Part shown: piece by piece, positions 1 to 9,907 of the stretch | How the letters are laid out: the number at the start of each line of letters is the position of its first letter | How positions within the stretch are numbered: the first letter of the stretch is position 1 | The notes under the pieces: model-generated | Database searches by the model: none | Told to the model about the DNA's origin: nothing | Seen by the model: only the letters and a program-made list of their open reading frames with translations | Program-made: the position numbers and the translations under genes | Origin: Pelagibacterium xiamenense | Lineage (GTDB): Bacteria; Pseudomonadota; Alphaproteobacteria; Rhizobiales; Devosiaceae | Assembly (NCBI RefSeq): GCF_021166475.1 | Contig: NZ_JAJOYS010000003.1 | Coordinates: 186,001 to 250,000 of the forward strand | Direction of reading: 5' to 3' | Length of the DNA: 64,000 nt

Positions 1-1
1 G

Positions 2-376
2 GATTATGTCCGGTTCGGCGGCATATGTGGCGTGCATCAGTTCGTGAGGATTGGCGCTCATGCCTTTGTCGGCGCTATGAGTTTTGTCGAGAATGACGTT
101 ATTCCCTATGGCTCGGTGCTGGGGAACAGGGCCTATCTGGGCGGCCTCAATCTCGTTGGTCTCAAACGCCGCCAGTTCGATCGCGAGTCGATCCACGCGC
201 TTCGTGCAGCCTACCGCATGATCTTCTCCAACGAAGGGACACTGCGCGAGCGCATCGAGGACGCTGCGGAAATCTTCAAGGGCGAGGAATTGGTCGAGCA
301 GGTGATCGAGTTCGTGCGCCAACCCTCCGAGCGTGCGCTGTGCATGCCGCGCAACGGGCACAGCGCCGAGGCATGA
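2..376 (+). CDS. lpxA: Acyl-[ACP]--UDP-N-acetylglucosamine O-acyltransferase, 3' part
   Basis: Only the last 124 codons lie in the window; the gene begins upstream. LpxA transfers a 3-hydroxyacyl chain from acyl carrier protein to UDP-GlcNAc, the first step of lipid A synthesis, in the cytoplasm. The visible part starts in the last coils of the left-handed beta-helix, including the GVHQFVRIGAH stretch typical of the family, and continues into the helical C-terminal domain (IHALRAAYRMIF). The stop codon overlaps the lpxI start as ATGA, so translation is probably coupled. The lpxA-lpxI-lpxB order supports the call. Confidence 0.93.
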   Translation, partial: DYVRFGGICGVHQFVRIGAHAFVGAMSFVENDVIPYGSVLGNRAYLGGLNLVGLKRRQFDRESIHALRAAYRMIFSNEGTLRERIEDAAEIFKGEELVEQVIEFVRQPSERALCMPRNGHSAEA

Positions 377-1200
377 CCGGCCGCCGCCTGGCACTGGTCG
401 CGGGCTCGGGCGCGCTGGTACCAAGGGCGCTTGCTGCGGCGCGTGAAGCGGGCTGGGAGGTGAGGGTGCTCACACTGCACCCGCGCGCTGATCTTGCCGA
501 CGAAGATCCGTTCCAGATCAAGATATCGCGCCCGGACCAGGTGCTGAGGGAAATCAGAAAGTTCAAAGCCACGCACGTCTGCGCGGTCGGCGGCATGCAC
601 ATGTCGGACCGCGAGCGGGAAACCTTGGCCGATTTCGCCGGCGACAAGGAAGAGACCAAGGCAAAAGGCGACGCCAAACTGTCCCAATTGGGAGCGACGC
701 TACTGAAGATTCTGGGCATTCCCTTCATCGGGGTACACGAAATCGTCTCGGACCTTCTTGCTCCGGAGGGGCGCATTGGCGCCGTCGGTCCCGATAGCGA
801 GCTTGCCACCATTGCCGGCTTCGCATTCAGATCCGCGCGCAAGGCAGGGGAACTCGACCTGGGGCAGGCTCTCATTGTATCGGGTGCACGCATCATCGCG
901 ACCGAAGATATCGCCGGAACCGACGCCCTCTTGGTCCGCTGCAGGGAGTTCCGGGCCCGTGGCCTTGTTGGCGACGGCGCGGCGCGCATGGTCCTGGCAA
1001 AGGTTTCGAAGCCAGGTCAGCCCCTTCACGTCGATCTGCCGGCTGTTGGCCCCGATACCGTGACGGCCGCCGCGGAGGCTGGCATCGCGGCCATCGCCGT
1101 AGAGGCCGGGCGGACCCTGCTCATCGAGCGCGAGGAACTCGTTGCCCGTGCCGATGCCGCTGGCATTGCCATTATCGGGTTCGCAGCCGAAGATGCCTGA
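373..1200 (+). CDS. lpxI: UDP-2,3-diacylglucosamine pyrophosphatase LpxI
   Basis: 275 aa. LpxI hydrolyses UDP-2,3-diacylglucosamine to lipid X and UMP, the fourth lipid A step, and replaces the unrelated LpxH in most alphaproteobacteria. The protein has the DUF1009 layout: an N-terminal glycine-rich segment (LVAGSGALVPRAL) and a C-terminal part with GQPLHVDLPAVGPDTV and the AIAVEAGRTLLIE stretch. The ATG at 373 is preferred over an in-frame ATG at 340, because 340 lies inside lpxA and adds a non-family extension. It overlaps lpxA by 4 bases and lpxB by 8, so the three form one operon. Identification rests on family features plus operon context. Confidence 0.92.
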   Translation: MTGRRLALVAGSGALVPRALAAAREAGWEVRVLTLHPRADLADEDPFQIKISRPDQVLREIRKFKATHVCAVGGMHMSDRERETLADFAGDKEETKAKGDAKLSQLGATLLKILGIPFIGVHEIVSDLLAPEGRIGAVGPDSELATIAGFAFRSARKAGELDLGQALIVSGARIIATEDIAGTDALLVRCREFRARGLVGDGAARMVLAKVSKPGQPLHVDLPAVGPDTVTAAAEAGIAAIAVEAGRTLLIEREELVARADAAGIAIIGFAAEDA

Positions 1201-2329
1201 GCTTTTCATCCTCGCCGGTGAGGCATCGGGCGACCGGATCGGCGCCAACCTCATTTCCGGGCTCAAATCCCGCATGGACGTCACCGTATCCGGCGTTGGC
1301 GGGGAGGCAATGGTCGCACAGGGCCTCAAGACGCTCTTCCCCATCGATGACCTCGCTGTCATGGGGTACGCCGATGTGCTGCGCCGTCTGCCGCTGCTGC
1401 TTTGGCGCGCCCGGCAGACGGTCCGGACGGTGCTGCGCACGCGGCCCGATGCTGTCGTTCTCGTCGATGCCCAGGTCTTCTCCCATACGGTAGCAAGAGC
1501 GCTTCGCCAGCGAGGGTATGATAAACCGATCATCCTCTATGTCGCGCCTTCGGTTTGGGCCTGGAAGCCCGAGCGGGCAGCCAAAATCGCGTCTCTTTAC
1601 AATGAGGTCCTGAGTGTCCTGCCGTTCGAACCCCAGGTGATGAAGGAGCTCGGCGGTCCGCTGACCAGCTATGTCGGCCATCCGGCGCTCGAACGCTTCC
1701 CCATGCGACGGTCCGAACCGGAAAAAGGGCCCGTGCTGCTCTTGCCGGGCAGCCGGTCCGGCGAATTGACACGGCATTTACCGCTTATGCGTTCTGTCGC
1801 AACGGCGCTTGCCGACCATCCCGCCGTCGACGGCTTCGTTGTACCAACGCCCGCCAGCCTGCACAACAAGGTGGCGCACGCGGTCTCCGATTGGCCCGCC
1901 TCGGTTTCGGTAACAAGCGAGGAATCCGAACGGCGCGCGGCTATGAACGCAGCTGTCCTGGCCTTCGCCGTAAGCGGTACGGCGACGCTCGAGCTAGCGC
2001 TCGCGGGCATTCCCCACGCGATCACCTACGTCGCCGAAGGCGCCCAGGTGCGGCTCTATCGCAAGGCGCTGATCAAGACGATCGGCTTGCCGAACATCAT
2101 CGCAAGGCGCGAGATCGTGCCCGAAATCCTTTTTGCCCATACCGCAGCGCCCGAGCGAGCGATTGCCGTACTCACGCAACTGCTCGATGACACTACACAA
2201 CGATGGGCCCAGCGTGCGGCGTTCGCCTCGGTCCGCGACCTGATGGAAAAAGGGGCGCCCGAGGCGCCCCTTGTCGATCCCGCTGAGCGGGTAGCATTCT
2301 GGCTCGGGCAGGGCGTCAGCGCTCGCTGA
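1193..2329 (+). CDS. lpxB: Lipid-A-disaccharide synthase
   Basis: 378 aa, close to the family's usual 380. LpxB condenses lipid X with UDP-2,3-diacylglucosamine to make the lipid A disaccharide at the inner membrane (GT19 family). Visible signatures are the N-terminal [17 protein letters not shown], the [14 protein letters not shown] block, [10 protein letters not shown], and the late [17 protein letters not shown] motif of the UDP-binding site. The ATG at 1193 overlaps the lpxI stop by 8 bases; the frame is open further upstream but only inside lpxI. The 3' end overlaps the convergent gltA gene by 14 bases and contains a perfect hairpin that probably serves as the gltA terminator. Confidence 0.96.
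   Translation: MPELFILAGEASGDRIGANLISGLKSRMDVTVSGVGGEAMVAQGLKTLFPIDDLAVMGYADVLRRLPLLLWRARQTVRTVLRTRPDAVVLVDAQVFSHTVARALRQRGYDKPIILYVAPSVWAWKPERAAKIASLYNEVLSVLPFEPQVMKELGGPLTSYVGHPALERFPMRRSEPEKGPVLLLPGSRSGELTRHLPLMRSVATALADHPAVDGFVVPTPASLHNKVAHAVSDWPASVSVTSEESERRAAMNAAVLAFAVSGTATLELALAGIPHAITYVAEGAQVRLYRKALIKTIGLPNIIARREIVPEILFAHTAAPERAIAVLTQLLDDTTQRWAQRAAFASVRDLMEKGAPEAPLVDPAERVAFWLGQGVSAR
2250..2272 (-). terminator. Probable gltA terminator embedded in the lpxB coding end
   Basis: A perfect 10-base-pair stem (arms 2250-2259 and 2263-2272, three-base loop) is GC-rich. Read on the minus strand it runs into five consecutive T residues, which is the form of an intrinsic terminator for gltA, 44 bases past the gltA stop. 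Read on the plus strand the trailing run is only TTGT, so it should act mainly for gltA. It lies wholly within lpxB codons. Confidence 0.65.
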
Positions 2330-3605
2330 GCGGCACGTAGTCGCGCGCACCCGAGCCGTTATAAAGCTGGCGCGGACGGCCGATCTTTTTCTGCGGATCG
2401 CCAATCATTTCCTTCCACTGCGCGATCCAGCCCACCGTGCGTGAAAGTGCGAAGATCGCCGTGAACATCGAGGTCGGGAAACCGACAGCATCGAGAATGA
2501 TACCCGAATAGAAGTCTACATTCGGATAGAGCTTGCGCTCGACGAAATAAGGATCCGAAAGCGCGATCTTTTCGAGTTCCTGCGCGACCTGCAGCGTGGG
2601 ATTGTCCTCGACGCCGAGAAGTTCGAGCACCTCGCGCGCCGATTCCTGCATAACTGCAGCGCGTGGATCGTAGTTCTTGTAGACGCGATGGCCGAAGCCC
2701 ATCAGGCGGAACGGATCGCTCTTATCCTTGGCGCGCTCAATGAATTCAGGAATGCGGTCGACGGTGCCGATTTCCCGGAGCATATTGAGCGCCGCCTCGT
2801 TCGCGCCGCCGTGTGCCGGGCCCCATAGGCAAGCAACGCCTGCTGCAATGCAGGCAAAGGGATTGGCGTCCGAAGACCCTGAAAGGCGAACCGTAGAGGT
2901 CGAAGCGTTCTGTTCGTGGTCGGCGTGCAGCGTGAAAATCCTGTCCATCGCCTTGGCGACAACGGGATCGACCTTGTATTCCTCGGCCGGAACCGAAAAG
3001 CACATGTGCAGGAAGTTCGACGCGTAATCGAGATCGTTGCGCGGATAAACGAAGGGCTGACCGACGGAATATTTGTACGCCATCGCCGCTATCGTCGGCA
3101 TTTTGGCAATCATGCGGATGGACGCAATCTCGCGCTGGACCGGGTCACCGATGTCGGTGGAGTCATGATAGAACGCGGCCATGGCACCCACAACGCCGGT
3201 CATGATGGCCATGGGGTGCGCATCCCGGCGGAAACCACGGTAGAAATAGTGCATCTGCTCATGCACCATGGTGTGCCGCGTCACGCGGTTGGCAAAATCC
3301 TTGAGTTCAGCCTTGCCCGGCAGCTCACCGTAAAGCAGAAGATAGCAGACCTCGAGATAATTGCTCTGAGAGGCCAACTGGTCGATCGGGTATCCGCGAT
3401 AAAGCAGTTCGCCCTTATCCCCGTCGATATAGGTGATCGAGCTGTCGCACGCTGCGGTAGATGTGAAACCGGGATCGTAGGTGAACAAGCCGGTTTTGGC
3501 GTAGAGCGAGCGAATGTCGATGACGTCCGGCCCAACACTGCCACTCAAAACGGGAAACTCGAAGGTCTCGTCACCGATCGAAAGTTTCGCGGTTTTCTCA
3601 CTCAT
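2316..3605 (-). CDS. gltA: Citrate synthase, type II (hexameric class)
   Basis: 429 aa. Condenses acetyl-CoA and oxaloacetate to citrate at the entry of the TCA cycle. The active-site blocks are clear: the [15 protein letters not shown] segment, [15 protein letters not shown] with the catalytic histidine, [15 protein letters not shown], and [20 protein letters not shown] with the catalytic aspartate. The N-terminal beta domain ([15 protein letters not shown]) is typical of Gram-negative GltA. The ATG at 3605 has GGGAGG upstream; an upstream in-frame start would add ten unrelated residues. It precedes nothing on its own strand and converges on lpxB. The 200-base upstream region carries an inverted repeat at 3740-3760. 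Confidence 0.97.
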   Translation of the reverse strand: MSEKTAKLSIGDETFEFPVLSGSVGPDVIDIRSLYAKTGLFTYDPGFTSTAACDSSITYIDGDKGELLYRGYPIDQLASQSNYLEVCYLLLYGELPGKAELKDFANRVTRHTMVHEQMHYFYRGFRRDAHPMAIMTGVVGAMAAFYHDSTDIGDPVQREIASIRMIAKMPTIAAMAYKYSVGQPFVYPRNDLDYASNFLHMCFSVPAEEYKVDPVVAKAMDRIFTLHADHEQNASTSTVRLSGSSDANPFACIAAGVACLWGPAHGGANEAALNMLREIGTVDRIPEFIERAKDKSDPFRLMGFGHRVYKNYDPRAAVMQESAREVLELLGVEDNPTLQVAQELEKIALSDPYFVERKLYPNVDFYSGIILDAVGFPTSMFTAIFALSRTVGWIAQWKEMIGDPQKKIGRPRQLYNGSGARDYVPLSER

Positions 3606-3739
3606 GCATCGCCTCCCAAGCCAGGTGCAGCCCATATGACCGGAGCAAGAAGAAAGTCTGCACGGTTCAAAAAAGGGCGAAAAATCTGCGTCGCAGCAAA
3701 CGGTGCTTCTCGGTATCCGATTTAGCGCGCGCTTGCAAC

Positions 3740-3760
3740 TACGTCATAAGTCTTGACGTA
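3740..3760. promoter_or_regulatory. Inverted repeat upstream of gltA (candidate operator)
   Basis: TACGTCA and TGACGTA form a perfect 7-base inverted repeat with a 7-base spacer, 135-155 bases upstream of the gltA start, in the gap between gltA and the end of gltX. On the minus strand a TTGCAA and a TAAATC follow it toward gltA as weak promoter-like elements. The binding protein is unknown. Confidence 0.4.
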
Positions 3761-3806
3761 TAGGGAAAGAGCCGAAATGTACTGTCCTGCGACGTAAAGG
3801 ACGGGC

Positions 3807-5237
3807 TCAATGACGCGCGACGGCGCGCACCTGATCGCCCAGACGCGCGAGACTTTCCTCACGACCGATGAGCACCATGACCTCGAAAATGCCCGGCGAA
3901 ATCGTGCGTCCGGTCAGAGCGGCGCGCAGAGGCTGGGCAACCTTGCCCAGCTTCAAACCGACGCTTTCCGCGTACTCGCGGACGGCAGCATCGATTTCGG
4001 GCACCGACCATTCGTTGACCCCTTGAAGGCGTTCCTTAAGCGCAGCGAGATGCCCCAGGGCGTCGGTGTTTAGGAGCCCGGCGGCTTTCTCATCGACCGG
4101 CAGTGGCCTTTGCGCATAAATGAATTGCGCCAAATCGATGAGCTCGAGAACGGTCTTGGCGCGCGGCTGTAGCTCGGGTATGGCCGCCAGCGCCGTCTCC
4201 TTGTTGTTGATCAGCCCCAGATAGTCGGCGTTCCGGCCCAATTCGGACGCCGTATCGACCATGACCTCATAAAGACGCTCAGGCGCTGCCATGCGGATGT
4301 AGTGGCCGTTGAGATTGTCGAGCTTTCCGAAATCAAATCGCGCCGCACCCTTGCCCAAGGCTTCGAGCGAGAACCACGCGACAAACTGTTCCGTCGAAAA
4401 GATCTCATCGTCACCATGCGCCCAGCCCAGACGAGCGAGATAATTGCGCAGGGCTTCCGGGAGATACCCCATTTGCCGGTAGGTTTCGACGCCCATCGCA
4501 CCGTGTCGCTTGGAAAGTTTGGCTCCATCGGGTCCGTGGATAAGCGGAATGTGGGACATTTCCGGTATGTCCCATCCCATGGCTTGATAGATGACGATCT
4601 GCCGAGCCGCGTTGGTAAGATGATCATCCCCGCGGATGATATGAGTAACGCCCATATCGTGGTCATCGACCACCACGGCGTGCATATAGGTCGGCGTACC
4701 GTCCGAACGCAGGATGATGAAGTCGTCAAGGTTCTCGGCCTTGAACGTCACATCGCCCTGGACGTGGTCGTTGACAACGATATCGCCGCTCTGTGGCGCC
4801 TTGATCCGAATGACCGGTTTGACGCCCTCGGGCGCTTCGGACGGATCGCGATCGCGCCACCGGCCGTCATAACGTGGCGGACGACCCTCGGCACGCGCCC
4901 GTTCGCGCATTTCGGCAAGCTCCTCTGCCGAGCAATAGCACCGATAGGCCTTGCCTTCAGCGAGGAGCTGGTTGGCGACTTCCACGTGCCGCGACGCCCG
5001 GGCGAACTGCGAGTATGGTTCCCCGTCCCACGTAATCCCGAGCCAGCTCAACCCATCCAGAAGCGCGGTCACCGCGGCTTCGGTCGAGCGCTCACGGTCG
5101 GTGTCCTCGATGCGCAGCAGCATCTTGCCGCCCGTATTGCGGGCGAATGCCCAATTGAAGAGCGCGGTGCGTGCGCCTCCGATATGCAGATAACCGGTAG
5201 GGGAAGGCGCAAAACGCGTGACGACAGGTTTGGACAT
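3807..5237 (-). CDS. gltX: Glutamyl-tRNA synthetase
   Basis: 476 aa. Charges tRNA-Glu with glutamate (class I synthetase). The N-terminus has [13 protein letters not shown], the family's version of the HIGH motif, and the KMSKS counterpart is [14 protein letters not shown]. The [12 protein letters not shown] block lies between them and a C-terminal anticodon-binding domain follows. The open frame extends 94 codons upstream but only the ATG at 5237 places the conserved N-terminus correctly. It is divergent from comEC across 78 bases. The gltA-gltX-comEC-lexA order is, from memory, common in related Hyphomicrobiales. Confidence 0.97.
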   Translation of the reverse strand: MSKPVVTRFAPSPTGYLHIGGARTALFNWAFARNTGGKMLLRIEDTDRERSTEAAVTALLDGLSWLGITWDGEPYSQFARASRHVEVANQLLAEGKAYRCYCSAEELAEMRERARAEGRPPRYDGRWRDRDPSEAPEGVKPVIRIKAPQSGDIVVNDHVQGDVTFKAENLDDFIILRSDGTPTYMHAVVVDDHDMGVTHIIRGDDHLTNAARQIVIYQAMGWDIPEMSHIPLIHGPDGAKLSKRHGAMGVETYRQMGYLPEALRNYLARLGWAHGDDEIFSTEQFVAWFSLEALGKGAARFDFGKLDNLNGHYIRMAAPERLYEVMVDTASELGRNADYLGLINNKETALAAIPELQPRAKTVLELIDLAQFIYAQRPLPVDEKAAGLLNTDALGHLAALKERLQGVNEWSVPEIDAAVREYAESVGLKLGKVAQPLRAALTGRTISPGIFEVMVLIGREESLARLGDQVRAVARH

Positions 5238-5315
5238 ACGACAAGACCATTTGGAAAATAGTTGCGCCCGTGTGTACCATAGCGGCTCTTGAGCGCAAGG
5301 GCAGGGGGCGCCCCA

Positions 5316-7430
5316 ATGATCGACGGCGCGGTCACTGGCGGAAACGGGCAGGGAACGCGACCAACTCTCCGGCGCGCAGGGCTCCTCGGCCTTGCCGGTG
5401 CGGCGCGCCTGCAGGAGGAAATCGCTCATGCCGTCTCCGAGCGCCGCCTCTTCGTCATCCTGCCCTGCGCAGTCATTCTGGGCATGCTTCTCTACCGTGC
5501 GCTGCCTGGCGAACCACACGGGTCGACCCTCGGTGCGGGTGCCGTTCTTCTAGCTGTTCTGGCCTACCTCAACCGCACCCGGTACGTGGCAACCCGTTTC
5601 CTTGTCCTCGTCGGCGCGGTTTACGCCGGCCTCGTTATACTGCCGATCCACAGCGCGTTGTTCGGGACCCCTATGCTCGATGGACCGCGCTATGGTGTCT
5701 ACCGGGCGCAAGTTGACGCCGTGGTCTATGACAATGGAGAAGTACAGCGCCTCGTGATTTCCCGCATTCGGCCCGATGATGCACGCGACGATCCCGGTGT
5801 GCGCCGGGCTCGGGTCACCGTTTTCGATAGCACCGATATCGCGCCCGGTGACATGCTATCAGCCCGAATCCGATTTTATCCGGTTCCGGGCCCAATTGTT
5901 CCCGGGGGCTACGACTCTCAATTCGTGAGTTACTTCGAGGGCATAGGCGCATACGGTGCCGTTCAGGGGGAGATCGAGATTACGCCGGGGTCATCGCGCG
6001 ACGTGGTGCGTCTGAGTTCCGGTGTTCGCTCCTTCATCGCTCAGCGCGTCCTTGCCGCTCTCGACGATCGCATTGGGGGTATTGCGGTCGCACTTATCAC
6101 GGGCGACCAGAGCCGGATCAGCGAGCAAGACCGCAACCTTATGGCCGCCGCCGGCCTTGCTCATGTGCTTGCCATCTCCGGGCTGCACCTCACCATCGTT
6201 GCAGGAACAATGTTCGCCTTCATCCGCCTCGGATTGGCGGCGTTCTACGGCGTAGCCCAGCGTGTTCCCATCAAGCGCACCGCTGCTGCCGGCGCACTCG
6301 TGACGGCCTGCGCCTATCTCGTCATTTCCGGCATGGGCATTTCCGCGATCCGTGCAACGATCATGCTCTCGCTTGTCTTTGCCGCCATTCTCGCCGGTCG
6401 CCAGGCGCTCACAATGCGGAATGTCGCGATCGCGGCACTGATCATCATTGCCATCGCCCCGGCAAGCGTTTTCCGCGCCAGCTTCCAGCTTTCGTTCGCC
6501 GCAGTCGTTGCGCTCATCGCGGCCTACGAACTCGCGCGCACCAGACGCGAGAGGCAACTTGAGCCTCGCCATCCGATCGCGACATTTGTCATCGATATTG
6601 CCATGACCAGCATAATCGCCGGTCTCGCCACCGTGCTGTTTTCCGCCTACCACTTCCAGCAAACGGCGCCTTTCGGGCTTATGGGCAACCTTCTGGCCAT
6701 GCCCATTGTCTCTTTCATCATGATGCCTTCGGCGCTCTTTGCGACGCTCGCCATTCCGCTCGGCCTGGACGGCCCGCTCTATCAAATCATGGGCTGGAGT
6801 ATCGAGGCGGTCATCTGGTGCGCCGGACTCGTCCACGCAATTGGCGGCGGGTTCGATCCCAGCCCGATCCTCTCGCCGCTCGCGCTTGTATTCGCCCTAT
6901 TTGGGCTGGCTTGGCTCGCATTCTTTCAAACGCCGATCAGACTGTTCGGCCCGGCTCTGGTCATGCCGCTTGTACTGCTGTTCGGACTGGAACGCGCGCC
7001 CGATATCCTGATCGCCGATACCAGCCAGGCGATCGCCGTTCGTCACGATAGTCAACTTGCCCTCGTCGCCGGGCGAACGAACACCTTCGCGACCGATGTT
7101 TGGTCCGAACGGTACATGGAACCAATCGGGTCAAACCACGAGACAACCAATTGCGACGAAATCGGCTGCGTTATTGCCTCCGATTTGGACTTCACGCTGG
7201 CATACGTGACAAATGTCGCAGCCTTTTCCGACGATTGCCGGATCGCTGATGTCGTCGTCGCCCGCATTTCTGCGCCGCAGTCCTGCGCTGCACGCGCGAC
7301 TGTCGTCGATCAGCGCGCGCTGGAACGGTCGGGCGCCCATATGCTCTACTGGGATATCGGTGCACACAGATTTGTGGTGAAGCCGGCCGTCGTCGACCCC
7401 GATCGACCGTGGCGGGTCGGTGCTCAGTAG
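5316..7430 (+). CDS. comEC: ComEC/Rec2-family competence membrane protein
   Basis: 704 aa polytopic membrane protein. ComEC forms the inner-membrane channel for single-stranded DNA during natural transformation. Residues roughly 50-115 are hydrophobic (DUF4131 region), and the Competence core follows with the signature [21 protein letters not shown] and several more membrane helices. The C-terminal 150 residues sit where other family members carry a metallo-beta-lactamase-like domain, but no HxHxDH motif is present; only a short conserved tail ([16 protein letters not shown]) is left. ATG 5316 with GGGGGCG upstream is preferred to a TTG at 5289. It overlaps convergent lexA by 7 bases. Confidence 0.9.
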   Translation: MIDGAVTGGNGQGTRPTLRRAGLLGLAGAARLQEEIAHAVSERRLFVILPCAVILGMLLYRALPGEPHGSTLGAGAVLLAVLAYLNRTRYVATRFLVLVGAVYAGLVILPIHSALFGTPMLDGPRYGVYRAQVDAVVYDNGEVQRLVISRIRPDDARDDPGVRRARVTVFDSTDIAPGDMLSARIRFYPVPGPIVPGGYDSQFVSYFEGIGAYGAVQGEIEITPGSSRDVVRLSSGVRSFIAQRVLAALDDRIGGIAVALITGDQSRISEQDRNLMAAAGLAHVLAISGLHLTIVAGTMFAFIRLGLAAFYGVAQRVPIKRTAAAGALVTACAYLVISGMGISAIRATIMLSLVFAAILAGRQALTMRNVAIAALIIIAIAPASVFRASFQLSFAAVVALIAAYELARTRRERQLEPRHPIATFVIDIAMTSIIAGLATVLFSAYHFQQTAPFGLMGNLLAMPIVSFIMMPSALFATLAIPLGLDGPLYQIMGWSIEAVIWCAGLVHAIGGGFDPSPILSPLALVFALFGLAWLAFFQTPIRLFGPALVMPLVLLFGLERAPDILIADTSQAIAVRHDSQLALVAGRTNTFATDVWSERYMEPIGSNHETTNCDEIGCVIASDLDFTLAYVTNVAAFSDDCRIADVVVARISAPQSCAARATVVDQRALERSGAHMLYWDIGAHRFVVKPAVVDPDRPWRVGAQ

Positions 7431-8134
7431 CGGCGCAGCAGCCCCACCAAACGTCCCTGAACCTTGACGCGGTCAGGGCCGAATATGCGTGTTTCATAAG
7501 CAGGATTGGCAGCCTCGAGCGCGACGGCATTGCCGCGCTTGCGCAACCGCTTGAGGGTCGCTTCTTCGTCATCGACCAGTGCGACGACGATCTCGCCATT
7601 GCCGGCAGCTTCCTGTTTGCGGATCAGCACCGTGTCACCGTCGAAAATCCCGGCGTCGATCATCGAATCTCCTCGTACTTCAAGCGCGAAGTGTTCACCA
7701 GCCCCCAGCATCTCAGGTGGCACGGTGATCGAGTGGCTATGGGTCTGGATAGCCTCGATCGGCGTACCCGCCGCAATCCGGCCCATGACCGGAACCGATA
7801 CAGCGTCGCCGCCCCCCTGATCCGGAGTGTCGGCCCGCTTCGGGGGCACTTTGCCTAGATTACCCTCGATCACACTGGGCTCGAACCGCGCTTTCCGGCC
7901 ACCTAGGGAAGGATTCATCGAATCGGGGAGCTTTACAACTTCGAGCGCGCGTGCCCGGTTCGGCAACCGTCGTATGAACCCGCGCTCCTCCAGCGCCGTA
8001 ATCAGCCTGTGAATGCCGGACTTGGATTTGAGATCGAGCGCTTCCTTCATTTCGTCGAAGGAGGGCGGAACACCGCTTTCCTTCATCCGTTCGTGGATGA
8101 ACATGAGCAATTCGTGCTGTTTGCGGGTGAGCAT
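7424..8134 (-). CDS. lexA: SOS response repressor LexA
   Basis: 236 aa. LexA represses DNA-damage genes and self-cleaves when stimulated by RecA filaments. The N-terminal winged helix ([16 protein letters not shown], residues 2-17) binds DNA. The cleavage site is Ala122-Gly123 in GRIAAGTP. The catalytic dyad is Ser157 (RGDSM) and Lys195 (EATLKRL). ATG 8134 follows a strong GGAGGGGG; an upstream GTG adds six residues and is less likely. Two LexA boxes in its promoter show autoregulation. It is separated from moeA by 105 bases, and its own promoter makes it a separate transcription unit from the trp/moa run. Confidence 0.97.
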   Translation of the reverse strand: MLTRKQHELLMFIHERMKESGVPPSFDEMKEALDLKSKSGIHRLITALEERGFIRRLPNRARALEVVKLPDSMNPSLGGRKARFEPSVIEGNLGKVPPKRADTPDQGGGDAVSVPVMGRIAAGTPIEAIQTHSHSITVPPEMLGAGEHFALEVRGDSMIDAGIFDGDTVLIRKQEAAGNGEIVVALVDDEEATLKRLRKRGNAVALEAANPAYETRIFGPDRVKVQGRLVGLLRRY

Positions 8135-8160
8135 CGGCCCCCTCCGTCGCAAAAGAATCG

Positions 8161-8175
8161 GAACAAAGACTGAAC
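8161..8175 (-). promoter_or_regulatory. LexA box 1 of lexA
   Basis: On the minus strand this reads GTTCAGTCTTTGTTC, an exact match to the alphaproteobacterial GTTC-N7-GTTC LexA operator. It lies just downstream of the lexA -10 element and 27 bases before the start codon, so bound LexA would cover the transcription start. Confidence 0.85.
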
Positions 8176-8176
8176 T

Positions 8177-8205
8177 TTTATACGTGTTCCGTAAATGTTC
8201 CGCAA
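8177..8205 (-). promoter_or_regulatory. lexA promoter
   Basis: On the minus strand a -35 hexamer TTGCGG (8200-8205) and a -10 hexamer TATAAA (8177-8182) are separated by 17 bases. One LexA box lies between the two hexamers and a second just downstream, which fits an autorepressed sigma-70-type promoter. Confidence 0.75.
8186..8200 (-). promoter_or_regulatory. LexA box 2 of lexA
   Basis: GTTCCGTAAATGTTC on the plus strand, which is GAAC-N7-GAAC read toward lexA. It matches the alphaproteobacterial LexA operator and fills the spacer between the -35 and -10 hexamers. Its start is 25 bases from the start of the other box. Confidence 0.87.
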
Positions 8206-8239
8206 GTCTTTTGCCCGAATTGACCGGTTTTGCAGCCTG

Positions 8240-9427
8240 TTAAAGCAAAGAGATATCGACCGGATCTCCGGGAGCCTTGCCCGGATCGCCTGCGGGCTGG
8301 ACGATAAGGCAGTTCGCTTGTGCCAGTGAAGAGAGGTGGCCGCTGTCGGTCTGGGCAATGGGAATGACCACTGTGCCCTCGGGTTCCGAGAATATCCGGG
8401 CGCGCAAGAAGTGCTGCCGCGGCCCATTCGGCGGGATTGCGTCGCCGAGCGGGAGGCGCAGGCGAGGGGGTTCGGGCGCACCGAGAAGTGCACGCAGGGC
8501 GGGTAAGACAAAAACGTGCGCCGTGACAAGGGCCGAAACGGGATTGCCTGGCAAGCCGAAGACGAGCGTCCGCCCTCTGGTTCCGAACATCAGCGGTTTG
8601 CCCGGTCGGACAGCGATGCGCCAGAAATCGATCTCGACACCGCATTCCTTGAGTACGTCCTGCACGAAGTCGTGCTCGCCCACACTTGCGCCGCCCGTTG
8701 TCACGAGGACGTCCGGATTATCGTCCAGTGCCGCGCCGATTGCGGCGGCTAGCTGGGCGCGATCGTCGGGCACGATCCCGTGATCAACGACCGCACCGCA
8801 TAGCGGATCGAACATGGCTGACAGGCCAAACGAGTTTGACGCCACAATCTGGTCCGCACCAAGGGGAGAGCCCGGCGGGACCAGTTCGTCACCCGTGGCG
8901 ATCAGGACGGCTCTCGGCGGCGTTGCAATTGTACACATCGCATGGTTGGCCGCCGCAGCCAGCGCGATACGCGATGGCGTCATGATTTCGCCGGCGGCAA
9001 TCAGTACGTCATTCTTGGCAAAATCATTGCCACGTTTGCGAATGTTCGCGCCCGCTTCGGTGCCGGATTCGAACCGGACGTTCGTCCCGTCAGTCTCGGT
9101 GCGCTCCTGCATGATGACCGCATCGGCGCCTTCGGGTACTTGCGCCCCGGTAAAGATCCGCACACACTCGCCTTGGCCGACATTTCCGTCAAACCCGCGT
9201 CCGGCCTGCGAAACCCCGATTTGAGTGAGAACCGCCCCTGCCGCGACATCCGCGGCTCGTACGGCATACCCGTCCATCGCGCTTGCGGCGAACGGCGGTT
9301 GATCGATCTCCGCTGTGACCGGTTCCGCCAGTACACGTCCGGCCGCCTGTCCAAGCGCTGCGGCAATGGGCGGGCTTGGCGTGATCGCGGCGCGAATACG
9401 GGCCAGCGCTTCGTCAACGGAAATCAC
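8240..9427 (-). CDS. moeA: Molybdopterin molybdotransferase MoeA
   Basis: 395 aa. Inserts molybdate into adenylylated molybdopterin to complete molybdenum cofactor. Visible are the N-terminal ISVDEALARI, the AMDGYAVRAADV block, GEIMTPSRIALAAAANH, the MPT-binding TTGGASVGEHDFV segment, and RPGKPLMFG with FGLPGNPVSALVT. The start is a GTG three bases after the moaC stop with no strong ribosome site, so it is probably translated by coupling to moaC. It is the last gene of the trp-moa run before lexA. Length and motifs are normal for the family. Confidence 0.95.
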   Translation of the reverse strand: MISVDEALARIRAAITPSPPIAAALGQAAGRVLAEPVTAEIDQPPFAASAMDGYAVRAADVAAGAVLTQIGVSQAGRGFDGNVGQGECVRIFTGAQVPEGADAVIMQERTETDGTNVRFESGTEAGANIRKRGNDFAKNDVLIAAGEIMTPSRIALAAAANHAMCTIATPPRAVLIATGDELVPPGSPLGADQIVASNSFGLSAMFDPLCGAVVDHGIVPDDRAQLAAAIGAALDDNPDVLVTTGGASVGEHDFVQDVLKECGVEIDFWRIAVRPGKPLMFGTRGRTLVFGLPGNPVSALVTAHVFVLPALRALLGAPEPPRLRLPLGDAIPPNGPRQHFLRARIFSEPEGTVVIPIAQTDSGHLSSLAQANCLIVQPAGDPGKAPGDPVDISLL

Positions 9428-9430
9428 GGC

Positions 9431-9907
9431 CTAAGTCTCGCGCTTGAAAGTGCCGGACTTTCCGCCGCTCTTTTCGATCAGTTGGACATTGGTGATCGTC
9501 ATGGCCTTATCCAACGCCTTGGCCATGTCATAGAGCGTAAGCGCAGCAACCGACGCTGCGGTCAACGCCTCCATCTCGACCCCGGTGCGCGCCGTGGTCT
9601 CGACGGTTGCGGTCACCGAAACGGCATTTTTGCCCTTGGGCTCGATATCGATATCGATCTTTGTCATGGGGATCGGATGGCACAGGGGAATAAGCTCGGA
9701 CGTCTTCTTCGCCGCCATGATCCCCGCAACGCGCGCAACAGCAACCGCGTCGCCCTTCTTGAGCCCTCCGCCGAAGATCGCCGCTACGATCTCCGGGGTG
9801 GCATGCAGTTCCGCAGCAGCTACGGCGCGTCGCCGTGTTTCCGCCTTGGCCCCGATATCGACGATGTGGGCCTCGCCCCGTTCATTGAGGTGCGTGAGAT
9901 CGGGCAT
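9431..9907 (-). CDS. moaC: Cyclic pyranopterin monophosphate synthase MoaC
   Basis: 158 aa. Makes cyclic pyranopterin monophosphate from the MoaA product in the first stage of molybdenum cofactor synthesis. Family blocks seen are [18 protein letters not shown] at the N-terminus, KKTSELIPLCHPIPMTKI in the middle, and GVEMEALTAASVAALTLYDM near the C-terminus. The ATG at 9907 shares one base with the trpC stop (TGATG), so translation is coupled to trpC; a GTG one codon earlier is possible. Placement after trpDC agrees with other Hyphomicrobiales that I recall. Confidence 0.95.
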   Translation of the reverse strand: MPDLTHLNERGEAHIVDIGAKAETRRRAVAAAELHATPEIVAAIFGGGLKKGDAVAVARVAGIMAAKKTSELIPLCHPIPMTKIDIDIEPKGKNAVSVTATVETTARTGVEMEALTAASVAALTLYDMAKALDKAMTITNVQLIEKSGGKSGTFKRET

